From the NCBI GenBank assembly GCA_951801675.1, contig CATONX010000005.1:1-64000 (forward strand): a stretch of DNA of 64,000 bases, in the 5' to 3' direction. Numbering within the stretch: the first letter of the stretch is position 1; each line of letters begins with the position of its first letter. This document shows, one piece after another, positions 47,090 to 57,054 of the stretch. A program made the translations under genes and the position numbers. Source of the DNA: an uncultured Eubacteriales bacterium. GTDB lineage: Bacteria; Bacillota; Clostridia; Oscillospirales; Acutalibacteraceae. Under the pieces are notes generated by a model. That model ran no database searches, was not told the origin of the DNA, and worked only from the letters and a program-made list of their open reading frames with translations.

Positions 47090-47123
47090 AGTTGCAAATG
47101 AAACGAAAAGGAGCCTAACAAAA

Positions 47124-47717
47124 ATAAAAAAGATTACGAATAAGGAATTGCTGCTGGATACTACCATGCAGATTATCGCAAAAGGCGGGTTGACCTCTTT
47201 TTCCATGAGACAGGTAACGGATGCGTGCGGTGTATCGGACGCGCTGATCTACCGCCATTTTGAAACGAAGGAAAAGCTTCTTTACCAGTGTTACCGGAAT
47301 GTTGAACAGGAGATTCAGGCGTTATTTGAAAAGGAAGCCGTACCCGCAATCAAAACCCAAGAGGATCTTCGCCGGTATATGCATGATATGTGGATCAAAT
47401 ACTTTACGTTTCTGGTGCAAAACCCCAATAAGACGCTTTTCTATTTCGAGTATCGTGGTTCGAAATATGATGTGTCTGAAACGGCCGGGGATCATACGCC
47501 GCCCTGCTTTGAGAGCGCGAGAGCGTTTATCAAACAACATGCACACAGCAAACTCAGAATAGGGTATTGCAGAATGTATCTTTTCGATGTTACCGGTTCC
47601 TTTGCCAAGAGGATGATCGCAGGAGAACTGTCCACAGATTCGCAGAGCATGGAATTGATATGGGGTTTGCTTTGGTCGGGCATGTCGCACTTGGTAAAAA
47701 GCCGGGAGGATCGGTAG
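47124..47717 (+). CDS. TetR/AcrR family transcriptional regulator
   Basis: N-terminal HTH ...LTSFSMRQVTDACGVSDALIYRHFETKEKLLYQCY. The ORF-track TTG (47148) is 34 nt from AGGAG (47109-47113). A reading from ATA 47124 gives (M)KKITNKELLLDTTMQIIAKGG. Confidence 0.85.
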   Translation: MKKITNKELLLDTTMQIIAKGGLTSFSMRQVTDACGVSDALIYRHFETKEKLLYQCYRNVEQEIQALFEKEAVPAIKTQEDLRRYMHDMWIKYFTFLVQNPNKTLFYFEYRGSKYDVSETAGDHTPPCFESARAFIKQHAHSKLRIGYCRMYLFDVTGSFAKRMIAGELSTDSQSMELIWGLLWSGMSHLVKSREDR

Positions 47718-47761
47718 GTCTTTGAGGCAGAAAAACGGTGGGATAGGAGTGCGCTGCTGTC

Positions 47762-48058
47762 ATGACGGATAAGCAACTGAGAAAACTGAGCCGCTTAGAG
47801 CTTCTGGAGATGCTGCTTGAACAGAGCAGGGAGATGCAGAAGCTGAAGGCAGAGCTCGAAAAGGCAAATGCCTTGTTGGAAGAGCGGCAGCTTGCCATTC
47901 GCAGCGCCGGCTCCATTGCCGAAGCGTCGTTAAAGCTTAACGGCGTGTTTGAGGCGGCACAGAAGGCTGCGGACCAGTACTTGGAAAATGTAAAACGGCT
48001 GGGCGGCGGCTTATGCGAATGCCCGGGAGAAAAAGACGAACCGGGGGAATCCGAATGA
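47762..48058 (+). CDS. Small coiled-coil protein, pilus-operon associated
   Basis: MTDKQLRKLSRLELLEMLLEQSREMQKLKAELEKANALLEERQ. ATGA overlap with the next gene. Confidence 0.65.
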   Translation: MTDKQLRKLSRLELLEMLLEQSREMQKLKAELEKANALLEERQLAIRSAGSIAEASLKLNGVFEAAQKAADQYLENVKRLGGGLCECPGEKDEPGESE

Positions 48059-48654
48059 TCCGGGCAAGAAAAAAGAACACGGTTTCGCAGCCGCTTCCTA
48101 CGATTGGGCAGCTGGAGACGGAACTCAACCGCGTGCGTTACAGGCGCCGGTACAGAAACGTGTTTCGCAGCACGATTTTTACATTGATTACCGTTTCAGC
48201 CATCGCCGTCCTGGTGGCAACGCTGTGGCTGCCGGTGCTGAAAATCTACGGCGCCTCCATGACGCCTACGCTGGAGAACGGCCAGATTGTCCTATCGGTA
48301 AAGTCGGGCGCGTTTGAAACCGGAGATCTGGTGGTCTTCCGGTACAACAACAAGGTGCTCGTAAAACGGTTGATTGCCAAGCCGGGAGACTGGGTGAATA
48401 TCGACGCGGACGGGACCGTATATGTCAACGACCTTCCCCTCGACGAGCCGTATCTGACCGAAAAGGCGCTGGGCGAATGTGATCTGGAGCTTCCTTATCA
48501 GGTTCCGGAATCCCGCTTGTTCGTCATGGGCGATCATCGCAGCGTTTCCGTGGATTCCCGCAGCACAGCGGTCGGCTGCGTATCGGAGGAACAGCTTGTG
48601 GGGAAAATCGTTCTCCGCGTTTGGCCTCTGGATCAATTTGGAAGGGTAAACTGA
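48055..48654 (+). CDS. lepB: Signal peptidase I
   Basis: GASMTPTLENGQIVL (Ser), VLVKRLIAKPGD (Lys), FVMGDHRSVSVDSR. Confidence 0.9.
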   Translation: MIRARKKNTVSQPLPTIGQLETELNRVRYRRRYRNVFRSTIFTLITVSAIAVLVATLWLPVLKIYGASMTPTLENGQIVLSVKSGAFETGDLVVFRYNNKVLVKRLIAKPGDWVNIDADGTVYVNDLPLDEPYLTEKALGECDLELPYQVPESRLFVMGDHRSVSVDSRSTAVGCVSEEQLVGKIVLRVWPLDQFGRVN

Positions 48655-48712
48655 TTTTTTAGCATGCATATTGGATATCTATGGCATATTTGTGGAAAGG
48701 AGAGAAGGGCCA

Positions 48713-51700
48713 GTGAAAACAAAGCCTGGTAAAGCGCAGACGGGCTTGGATCAAAAGCTTTCGGCAAAGAAGCGGCGCAAATGGTATTATACTCTTGCCG
48801 TATCACTGGCGGCGATTGTAGTGTTCTCCACCACCTATGCGTTGATTCTGCCGGCAATCACCATGGAAAAACGCGGCATCACCGGTTGGAGCTGGGTGGA
48901 TAACGATGAGATTCTTATCGAGAACGGCGGCCAGTGGTACCTGAGCCTGCCGGGAGCCAGCGCAAGCAATCCTGCAACGGCAGAAGCGGTGCGTGGGCTG
49001 CTGCCGGAGGAACTGACGGCAACCATGTCCGACGGCACGGCCGGTACGCTTTCGCTGGAATGGAATCTCTCCGCGCTGCCCGAGACCGGTGGATACGAGG
49101 GCGTCTATTCCCTATCCGCCAGCCTGCCGCAGGGCTATACCTTGCAGGAAGGTATCCCGCAGCTGCAGGTCATACTGGTACTGGGCGACGTGCAGCTGTA
49201 TGCCGGGTACCCCGGCGTGCGCACGACTTTGACGCAAGCGCAGCTGGATGCCGCGCTGAAAACCCATACCATACAGGGTATGAACCCGCCAAACACCACC
49301 GTGAACCTTTTTGACTACACCTCGGCAAAGGACGGTGCCATCGAAAAGGACCTTCTGGACAAAACCAACAACGGCGCGGCAGGCCCCGCCGATTGGAACA
49401 AAGGCATTAACTCAAACCGTCTGCTGCTCTTCGGCGATGGAATGGCGGGTGCTGGCTACTGGAACATCGGCGCCGGCGCGGGAAGACAATGGGCGCGCGA
49501 CTATTCCAACATGAAAGGGATCGTGGAGGCCACCTTGACCAACGGCTATCCCATGATCGACCTGAACAAGGCGCGGGAGCCGCTAATCGGTGTAACATCC
49601 TTGAGTTTAAGTCTCGCCAACCTGCACCGGGCCGAAAATATCGGCGCTGCAAACAACCTTGCAAACGCCCAAAACGCCCCGGCGCTGTCAACCACAGTGC
49701 TCACAGGGGCGGGAGCAACAAAAAGATCAGATAACACCTGGGACTATACCAACGTAGACGCGTCTTTGGACTATCTGTTTGACCCGGAAAAGGAATCTGG
49801 ATCCAGTTACAAAAAAGCCTACCAAAATGTCACCGGCCTGTTTCAGATGGATAACGAAGGGTATTACTACTACAGCGCCCGGAAAAATTTTGCCGAGTTT
49901 GTAAAGGACGAGAGCGGCAATGCCACCACGCAGGACGGGAAATCCAGTGACGGATCCTTCACTTTATATGACGGCCCTGCCGTGTGGCGTTCAGACGGAG
50001 GCTGGGACGGCAAAGGCTTTACCGGCGATATGAGTTTGGGGAACTTCTATCCTTTTAACACGGGCAGACAAGTATTTGACAGCCTTGAAACCACTGCAGA
50101 CGGCAGACAGGTTCTGAGCAGCAGCGTGAACCTGGATAACTCCAAATGGTCTCAATCGCAGCAGATGATCAATCAAGCCACCAAGGAAGCGATATATCTC
50201 AACCATCATATGGGAATGTCGCTGGAGATTAACTTTACCCAACCGGTAAACGGCCAAGTGAATATGGGCGCCACCGGCAAACAGGATATGATCTTCGAGT
50301 TCTCCGGTGACGACGATGTTTGGATTTTTGTAGACGATGTGCTGGTACTGGATATCGGCGGCATCCACAGCGAGCTGTACGGCACCATCAATTTCGCCAC
50401 CGGCGAGGTTGTAATGGGCCAAAGCTGGCGAACAAGCGGCAACATACCGCAGACTCCGGGAGAAGGGGCATCTACAACCACTCTCTATGATCTTTTTATA
50501 AATGCTTTGGGGAAGGAAAAAACCGATACGCTCGGCTGGAACGTGACGGCAAACGGGGGGAAAACCTTTGCCAGCAGTTCCTCCCACACCTTGAAGATGT
50601 TCTATCTGGAGCGAGGCAATTACGACTCCAGCTTGCACCTGCGCTTCAATCTGCAGCCGATGCTCTACCAGCATATCAAGAAGGTGGACCAGAACGGCGA
50701 TCCTCTTGCGGGCGTGCAATTCGAGCTGTATGCGGCGAAGCTCAAAGACGGCCTGACTCAAATGAGCAGCAACGTCGGCGACTATGAGCAGATCGGGGAA
50801 GTTCTGGCCACCCTGGAAACCGGAGAGGATGGCACCACCACATTCCTTGAGGAAGACGAAAGCGGCGCTATGCGCCCCTTTAACTTCGCCGACCGGTATT
50901 CCTCAGACGGTACGATATACTACATCTTAAAGGAAACCAAAACCCCCGCCGGATACCGGCCTTTGCCGGAGAATATCGTGTTGCAGTTTAACCCCGACAC
51001 CGCCATGCTGGTGGTAGCAAACCGATATCAGACCGGGGCATATGCGAGCTTCATATCCAATATCGCGGAAATCGGGTCGCTGACTTACGGCGCATTTCAT
51101 GAGAGCTTTGGGGATATTCAACCGAGCAATATCGAAGTAAGCGACCTGAGTAAAAAAGACGGTCTTGTCATCGCGGTACCCATGCTGCTTCAGGAGGGTA
51201 TGACTAAAGAGGAGGAGTCCGGCAAGTGGCTGGCCCTGTACGGCAGCAACACCGCCGGCTTCAACACCGTAATCCCAACCGAGCGCACCGCCGTGGCATG
51301 GCGCACGGCCATTTTAAAGGCGCTGCTGTATCAGTGCAGCGACGAGGACTCGCCGGAGTGGTGTCTCAAGTGGAACGACGACAGCCAGCGGCTGGAGGGC
51401 ATACTCAACGACCTTCCCGGCCGGGCCGACCGCTATGCGCTGAACAACTCACAGGACCCCGATATGAAGATGGTATATGGCGTCATCGAGCCGTATGCCC
51501 TGCAGAAGCTTGGCATTACAGGGACATCGGATGAAGAACGCTACCATAACCTTGGCAATTATGTCCGGCAACGAATCGAGGAGGCATTGGCGCACTTCGA
51601 TGAGGGCGGCGGACAGACCCGGGAAGAGGTTATCGATGCGGTCATTTCGCAGATCGGAGAGACGATCCACAAGACCACATCCGACGGCGGCAGTTATGTG

Positions 51701-53605
51701 GGCAACGGAGAACCGGCACAGCGCGGCTTCAGTTTCCTGAACACCGACCAGTTTCAGCGAGACTTCCGCTCCCTTATCTATATTCCCAACGAGCAGCGGG
51801 AACTGCGGGTGTGGAAAGTGGACGAAGATGGTAAGAGCATCAACGGCGCCAAGTTTACCTTGTATCAGGGCTCTGGTGGAGCCAATGCCAATATCGTCGC
51901 TTCCGGCGTTACCGCAACGGTAGATGGGCAGGACGGTACGCTGATTTTCATGCCGTCACCTCCCACGGACGCTGCCGGTAATATATTGCCTGGGTACGCC
52001 AAAATCGCCTGGGTGGCATCCGGTTTCTCCAACTATACCCTAAAAGAGACCGAAGCCCCGCCAGGTTATCAGGCGAACGATACAGAGATTCCCATTCTGC
52101 TGGGCAATCACTCCATCTACGCCGACGCCGGTACTGCCGATGACGGTATCACCGTCATGGCGGGCGTCGGTAAGCTGATGCAAACCATGACGAAATACGC
52201 TGCCGACGACACAGTGAACATTACGCTCAGAGACATCATCGCCATCGCCCAGACACAGGAAAGCCTGTCGTCCGGTAAAGAATGGAGCCATGACGGCTGG
52301 GTGGATGACAAGCTGGATGGTACCGATGTGCCGCGCAGTATGAATCTCCATTACGGTATCAACGCGGTGGTAAACTACGGCCTTCACGATGAGGACGGCG
52401 GACAGACCATGAACCCCTTCTTCGTTACCGACACGGGCTTTCTGCGCACGCGGGTGATGCAAAACAGCGCCGCACTGGAAAAGGTTATGTACCATGAAGG
52501 CGTCAATACGGCCAACTGGGACGATCTTGGGAATATGGATATCTCAAGCCTCTTCAGTCAGACGAATGTTGTAGTCGTCACAAACAAGAAAACGGAGGAC
52601 ACCGATACCGGAAAACTGATCATCCGCAAAACCATTACCGGACCGGATTTAAAAGATGAGGATTACAGGAAGAACTTTACGTTCACTGTGACGCTCCATA
52701 ACCGTGACGGGCAGCCTTTGACAGATAAGTATTACTACTTCGGTACAGACCGCTCCGGCTATATTGAGAACGGCGGAACTCTCTCGCTGCGCCATGATGA
52801 GGCCGTAACGGTCCTCGGCCTGCCGCTGGGAACGCAGTGGAGCGTGACAGAAACACAGGCTGACGGCTGGCATGTGATTTCCAGCAGCGAAACCATCCGC
52901 GGCTCCATCGAAGCGGATCAGACCGAAACTGCTGCGTTTACAAATACGAGGGGCATTTATCGTACTCTGGAGGGCCTTACCTGGCTGGATGAAAGCATGG
53001 ACGGCATTCAAAACGAGGCCGAGTCCTCCCATCTCTCCGGCGTGAAGGTACAGCTGCTAAAGCTCAAGGAAAACGGCAATCCCGCCAAGGAAGACGATTA
53101 CGAGCCATATCATTTCCAAGGTGACCCGAATCAGCCAATCGTAGAAATTGAAACCGGCCAACAGATCAGCGTGGGTGCGGCGGATGCAAACGCGGCCGCG
53201 GAATATGCGCAGGGCCGGTACAAATTCACCGACCTGCCTGCCGGAACCTTTGCCGTGCGTTTCATGGACGGCACAACCGTGAAGATCGCGGGCTTGACCG
53301 CCTCCCTGCAAAACCAAGGCGACAATGACGAGAAGGACTCCGATGGCGTACCTATCTATTCGGGGAATCCGAAGGTGCTGGAAAAAACGGTGATCTTAGG
53401 GATTGAAATGCCCGAGGCCGATGAGATGCAAACGTCGCTGTATGAATCCAAGTATCACGACAGCGGTTTTCACTCCAAAGGCTATGAGCTGCCCGATACA
53501 GGCGGGCACGGAACCATCTCGTATTCCCTTGCAGGACTGCTGCTGATGGCGACTTCCTATGTGGTATATACGGTCAAGCGCAGGCGGGAGAGACGAATCG
53601 AGTAA
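48713..53605 (+). CDS. LPXTG-anchored pilus adhesin/tip protein with fibro-slime and Cna-B/SpaA domains
   Basis: FEFSGDDDVWIFVDDVLVLDIGGIHSE (fibro-slime). Cna-B E-boxes LKETEAPPGY, LKETKTPAGY. LPDTG plus TM plus KRRRERR. GTG start with RBS. Confidence 0.88.
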   Translation: MKTKPGKAQTGLDQKLSAKKRRKWYYTLAVSLAAIVVFSTTYALILPAITMEKRGITGWSWVDNDEILIENGGQWYLSLPGASASNPATAEAVRGLLPEELTATMSDGTAGTLSLEWNLSALPETGGYEGVYSLSASLPQGYTLQEGIPQLQVILVLGDVQLYAGYPGVRTTLTQAQLDAALKTHTIQGMNPPNTTVNLFDYTSAKDGAIEKDLLDKTNNGAAGPADWNKGINSNRLLLFGDGMAGAGYWNIGAGAGRQWARDYSNMKGIVEATLTNGYPMIDLNKAREPLIGVTSLSLSLANLHRAENIGAANNLANAQNAPALSTTVLTGAGATKRSDNTWDYTNVDASLDYLFDPEKESGSSYKKAYQNVTGLFQMDNEGYYYYSARKNFAEFVKDESGNATTQDGKSSDGSFTLYDGPAVWRSDGGWDGKGFTGDMSLGNFYPFNTGRQVFDSLETTADGRQVLSSSVNLDNSKWSQSQQMINQATKEAIYLNHHMGMSLEINFTQPVNGQVNMGATGKQDMIFEFSGDDDVWIFVDDVLVLDIGGIHSELYGTINFATGEVVMGQSWRTSGNIPQTPGEGASTTTLYDLFINALGKEKTDTLGWNVTANGGKTFASSSSHTLKMFYLERGNYDSSLHLRFNLQPMLYQHIKKVDQNGDPLAGVQFELYAAKLKDGLTQMSSNVGDYEQIGEVLATLETGEDGTTTFLEEDESGAMRPFNFADRYSSDGTIYYILKETKTPAGYRPLPENIVLQFNPDTAMLVVANRYQTGAYASFISNIAEIGSLTYGAFHESFGDIQPSNIEVSDLSKKDGLVIAVPMLLQEGMTKEEESGKWLALYGSNTAGFNTVIPTERTAVAWRTAILKALLYQCSDEDSPEWCLKWNDDSQRLEGILNDLPGRADRYALNNSQDPDMKMVYGVIEPYALQKLGITGTSDEERYHNLGNYVRQRIEEALAHFDEGGGQTREEVIDAVISQIGETIHKTTSDGGSYVGNGEPAQRGFSFLNTDQFQRDFRSLIYIPNEQRELRVWKVDEDGKSINGAKFTLYQGSGGANANIVASGVTATVDGQDGTLIFMPSPPTDAAGNILPGYAKIAWVASGFSNYTLKETEAPPGYQANDTEIPILLGNHSIYADAGTADDGITVMAGVGKLMQTMTKYAADDTVNITLRDIIAIAQTQESLSSGKEWSHDGWVDDKLDGTDVPRSMNLHYGINAVVNYGLHDEDGGQTMNPFFVTDTGFLRTRVMQNSAALEKVMYHEGVNTANWDDLGNMDISSLFSQTNVVVVTNKKTEDTDTGKLIIRKTITGPDLKDEDYRKNFTFTVTLHNRDGQPLTDKYYYFGTDRSGYIENGGTLSLRHDEAVTVLGLPLGTQWSVTETQADGWHVISSSETIRGSIEADQTETAAFTNTRGIYRTLEGLTWLDESMDGIQNEAESSHLSGVKVQLLKLKENGNPAKEDDYEPYHFQGDPNQPIVEIETGQQISVGAADANAAAEYAQGRYKFTDLPAGTFAVRFMDGTTVKIAGLTASLQNQGDNDEKDSDGVPIYSGNPKVLEKTVILGIEMPEADEMQTSLYESKYHDSGFHSKGYELPDTGGHGTISYSLAGLLLMATSYVVYTVKRRRERRIE

Positions 53606-53678
53606 TTATTTATGGTGTATGCCGTGTGTAACGGATATGAATTAGGTGTTTATTACAATTTGAAAGGATGATAAACCA

Positions 53679-55250
53679 ATGAAAACAAGTAAGAAAATCT
53701 CAGCACTCCTACTATCTCTGATGATGATTCTGGCGCTGGGCGTTACCGCTTTCGCACAAGAGGCGTCTCCTGCTGCCAGTGCGGACCAAGGGAACGGCTC
53801 CATTACGGTCCAAAACGCCGCCAAGGGAGAGACCTACAAGCTGTACCGCCTGTTTGACGCTGCGGTTTCCGCAGCGCAGACGGAGGGAAAAGCAGATTCC
53901 ATCGTCTATACCGGCACGATCCCTGACGGCCTGAGCACGTATTTTACCGCTGATGCAAACGGCTACATCACCGCGGCGGACGCCGCCTGGAAAGACGCCA
54001 CCACCAAGGTGGAAATGAGCGACGGACTTCGAACCGCCCTGGAGACATGGGCAAAGAATGAGGGAATCACCCCTGTCGCTACCGCGACAAGCGATGGCAG
54101 TGAGCTTACGTTCAAATCCCTCAAATACGGCTATTATGTTGTGGTCAGCACCCAGGGAACCGCCATCTCCGTGGACTCCACCAACCCCAACGCAACCATC
54201 GTGGATAAAAACAGCACGGGACCGAAAGACCTGACCAAAACCACCGAGGATGACAATGTCAACATTGGGGACACGGTTACATATACCGTTCGTTTTTCTA
54301 CTTCCAACTATGACGGTGCCGGCAAAGAGGCGAAAAAGATCGTTTCCTATACCATCACCGATACCTTGCCAGAGTTCCTGACCAGTGTGAATGTGACCAG
54401 TATCCTGATCGACAATGACGGCAATGCCGAAACCACCGACGACCAGACGACGCTCTCCCCCGCTCCTCAGTTCAATAACAAGAAAATCGTCCTTGACTGG
54501 TACGACAAAACGAAGAACCAGTTTTTGTATGACAACGGCGCAGCCGTCATCATTACCTACACCGCCGTCGTGACCGACAAAGCGGCGATTGACGGCGCCG
54601 GAAACACCAACGAGGTAACCCTTCAGTGGACGACTGAGGACAATACGGAACCGGGCCCCGGCAAGCTGGAAAGCTCGGAAACCATTTATACCTACGCGCT
54701 TGCATTGAAGAAGGTAGATGAAAAGGGCCAAGGCCTGGCAGATGCCAAGTTCCAGTTCCCCTTTTATGTCAAAGAGGCCCCGGACGCGGACGGCGCTTAC
54801 ATCTATGCGGGTAAAAACGCAGATGAAGGCCTTGTAAATGAACTGACGACTCCCGCCAATGGTTTGATTGTTGTGAAGGGCCTGAAAGCGGATACGGAGA
54901 TTTCCGTCACGGAGACTGCCGCACCGAACGGTTATAATAAGCTTGCCGATCCTGTTAAAGTGACGCCTACCAAGACCGGCGCGTCCACTACGAATACGAC
55001 CATCTATTTGGATGCCGACGGCAACGTGTTGGAAGAGGTAAACGATCAGGCAATAACGGTTGCGGTTAAGATTGATGAGCTTTCCGCTACCGCGGTGGCC
55101 GTTCTCAATAAGACCGGCTCCCTCCTCCCCTCCACCGGCGGTATCGGTACCACGATTTTCTATGTGGCCGGTTCGATCCTGCTTGTGGGAGCCGCCATAT
55201 TCTTTATCGTCAGAAAGCGTATGAGTGTGGAAGATCAGACAACGGATTAA
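53679..55250 (+). CDS. Major pilin, isopeptide-forming, LPXTG-anchored
   Basis: Signal peptide, TETAAPNGY E-box, LLPSTGGIGTTIFYVAGSILLVGAAIFFIVRKR. Confidence 0.9.
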   Translation: MKTSKKISALLLSLMMILALGVTAFAQEASPAASADQGNGSITVQNAAKGETYKLYRLFDAAVSAAQTEGKADSIVYTGTIPDGLSTYFTADANGYITAADAAWKDATTKVEMSDGLRTALETWAKNEGITPVATATSDGSELTFKSLKYGYYVVVSTQGTAISVDSTNPNATIVDKNSTGPKDLTKTTEDDNVNIGDTVTYTVRFSTSNYDGAGKEAKKIVSYTITDTLPEFLTSVNVTSILIDNDGNAETTDDQTTLSPAPQFNNKKIVLDWYDKTKNQFLYDNGAAVIITYTAVVTDKAAIDGAGNTNEVTLQWTTEDNTEPGPGKLESSETIYTYALALKKVDEKGQGLADAKFQFPFYVKEAPDADGAYIYAGKNADEGLVNELTTPANGLIVVKGLKADTEISVTETAAPNGYNKLADPVKVTPTKTGASTTNTTIYLDADGNVLEEVNDQAITVAVKIDELSATAVAVLNKTGSLLPSTGGIGTTIFYVAGSILLVGAAIFFIVRKRMSVEDQTTD

Positions 55251-55275
55251 TTTGTTCAAAGAAAATTCTGTGTGT

Positions 55276-55306
55276 AAAAGCCGGGGGTCTTTTCGGTCCC
55301 CGGCTT
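55276..55306 (+). other. Intra-operon hairpin between major pilin and sortase genes
   Basis: AAGCCGGGGgtcttttcggtCCCCGGCTT without a T tract. Confidence 0.6.
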
Positions 55307-55328
55307 ACAGCAGTAAGGAGAAGCCTGT

Positions 55329-56171
55329 ATGAAAAAGCGATTGCCTACTCTTTTTTTCATTCTTGTCTTTCTTACAGGCCTGTCCCTTCTGCTGTACCCA
55401 ACGGTCAGCGACTGGTGGAACTCGCTGCATCAGTCCCGTGCGATTGCCAGCTATACGCAGGAGATCGCCAATATGGATGACGCAAAATATGAGCAGCTTT
55501 TGAGAGACGCCCAGGCGTATAACGAAACGCTGATCAAACGGACTGGCGACCGCTTTACGCTTTCGGATGAGGAACTTTCGGAGTATAACGCTGTATTGGA
55601 TGTATCCGGTACGGGAATCATGGGATATATTGAAATTCCCGTTTTGCAAACCAAATTGCCTGTCTATCACGGTACCGGCAATGCGGTGCTGTCGACAGGG
55701 GTGGGGCATATCGAGGGCAGCAGCCTGCCGGTAGGCGGCGAGAGCACACACTGTGTCCTGTCCGGCCATCGGGGACTGCCCAGCGCAAAGCTGTTTACCA
55801 ATCTGGATCTGCTGGTGGAGGGCGATATTTTTCTGCTCCACACGCTGGATGAAACGCTCACCTATGAGGTGGATCAGATCCGCATTGTGATGCCTCAGGA
55901 AACAAGCGACCTGTATATTGAAGAAGGCATGGATTACTGCACGCTGGTGACCTGTACGCCTTACGGCGTCAATACCCATCGGCTGCTGGTGCGGGGGCAC
56001 CGGATAGAAACGGAAAAGGCGCAGCAGACGGTCCGTGTAACCGCCGACGCTATTCAGATCGAACCACTGCTGGTAGCACCCTTTGCGGCAATCCCGCTGT
56101 TGCTGGTGCTTTTGGTTGCGCTACTTTTTAAGACCCGGAAAAAGAAGCCGAAGAAAAAGGGATCGGAGTGA
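55329..56171 (+). CDS. srtC: Class C sortase (pilin polymerase)
   Basis: LSGHRGLPSAKLFTNLD, TLVTCTPYGVNTHRLLVRGHR, C-terminal TM. Confidence 0.92.
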   Translation: MKKRLPTLFFILVFLTGLSLLLYPTVSDWWNSLHQSRAIASYTQEIANMDDAKYEQLLRDAQAYNETLIKRTGDRFTLSDEELSEYNAVLDVSGTGIMGYIEIPVLQTKLPVYHGTGNAVLSTGVGHIEGSSLPVGGESTHCVLSGHRGLPSAKLFTNLDLLVEGDIFLLHTLDETLTYEVDQIRIVMPQETSDLYIEEGMDYCTLVTCTPYGVNTHRLLVRGHRIETEKAQQTVRVTADAIQIEPLLVAPFAAIPLLLVLLVALLFKTRKKKPKKKGSE

Positions 56172-56175
56172 TGAT

Positions 56176-57054
56176 ATGAAAAACAGACTGTACAGGCTAT
56201 TGCCGGCCATGCTGGTGCTTTTCCTGCTGTGCAGCGCAGTTGACGTATTGGCAGCCGAAAAGGATACGGTCGATTGGTCGAAAAAAGGAGCGGTGAGCGT
56301 CACTTTGCAAGCGGACGCAACGCCGATTTGCGCAGCGGAGCTGACGCTGTATAAAGCAGCGGACGCGCAGATTCGGGGAAACAACCTCTGCTTTACTTAC
56401 ACGCACGCTTTCAAAGACTTCGGCGGCGCGCCGGAGGATATCAGAGATATCACCGCCATACAGCGCCTCGCCGCCTATGTGAAGGAAAAGGGAATCCCCG
56501 GTCAATCGGCAAAATCGGACGCGAATGGAACCATCCGAATCAATGAACTGCCTTTGGGGCTTTATCTTGTGGTGCAGACCGGCAGCGTGGAAGGCTTTTC
56601 CGACTGTACGCCGTTTCTCATTGCGCTTCCGTTTGAGGAAAACGGCGAATGGTGCTATGAAATCGATGCCACGCCGAAAACCGATATGGTGCAGCTGATC
56701 GAGATTACGGTGAAAAAAGTCTGGAACGATGACGGGAAACACCGGCCGGACAGCGTCACTGTACAGTTATATAAAGGCGATACGGCAATCGATTCCGTTA
56801 CGCTGAGGGAACAAAACGGCTGGACCCATACATGGAAGAACCAGCCCAAAAGCGACGATTATACCGTCAAAGAGACCGTTCCAAAGGGATATACCGCCGC
56901 TTACCAACGCAACGGGTATACCTACACGATAACAAACACGGAAGGACTCATTGATACAGGCCAGCTGATATGGCCTATCCCTGTATTGGCAGGCGCGGGA
57001 ATTTTATTGTTTGCTCTGGGCTGGTTTGTGTGGAGGAAGAAGAGAGATGCGTAA
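56176..57054 (+). CDS. Minor/basal pilin with Cna-B domain
   Basis: Signal peptide, VKKVWNDDGKHRPDSVTVQLYKGD (Cna-B), C-terminal LIDTGQLIWPIPVLAGAGILLFALGWFVWRKKR. Confidence 0.85.
   Translation: MKNRLYRLLPAMLVLFLLCSAVDVLAAEKDTVDWSKKGAVSVTLQADATPICAAELTLYKAADAQIRGNNLCFTYTHAFKDFGGAPEDIRDITAIQRLAAYVKEKGIPGQSAKSDANGTIRINELPLGLYLVVQTGSVEGFSDCTPFLIALPFEENGEWCYEIDATPKTDMVQLIEITVKKVWNDDGKHRPDSVTVQLYKGDTAIDSVTLREQNGWTHTWKNQPKSDDYTVKETVPKGYTAAYQRNGYTYTITNTEGLIDTGQLIWPIPVLAGAGILLFALGWFVWRKKRDA

Noticed and set aside
53712-55259. 515-aa minus-strand ORF opposite the major pilin
   Set aside because: No RBS or domain signature, and G/R/V-rich shadow composition. The pilin on the plus strand is unambiguous.
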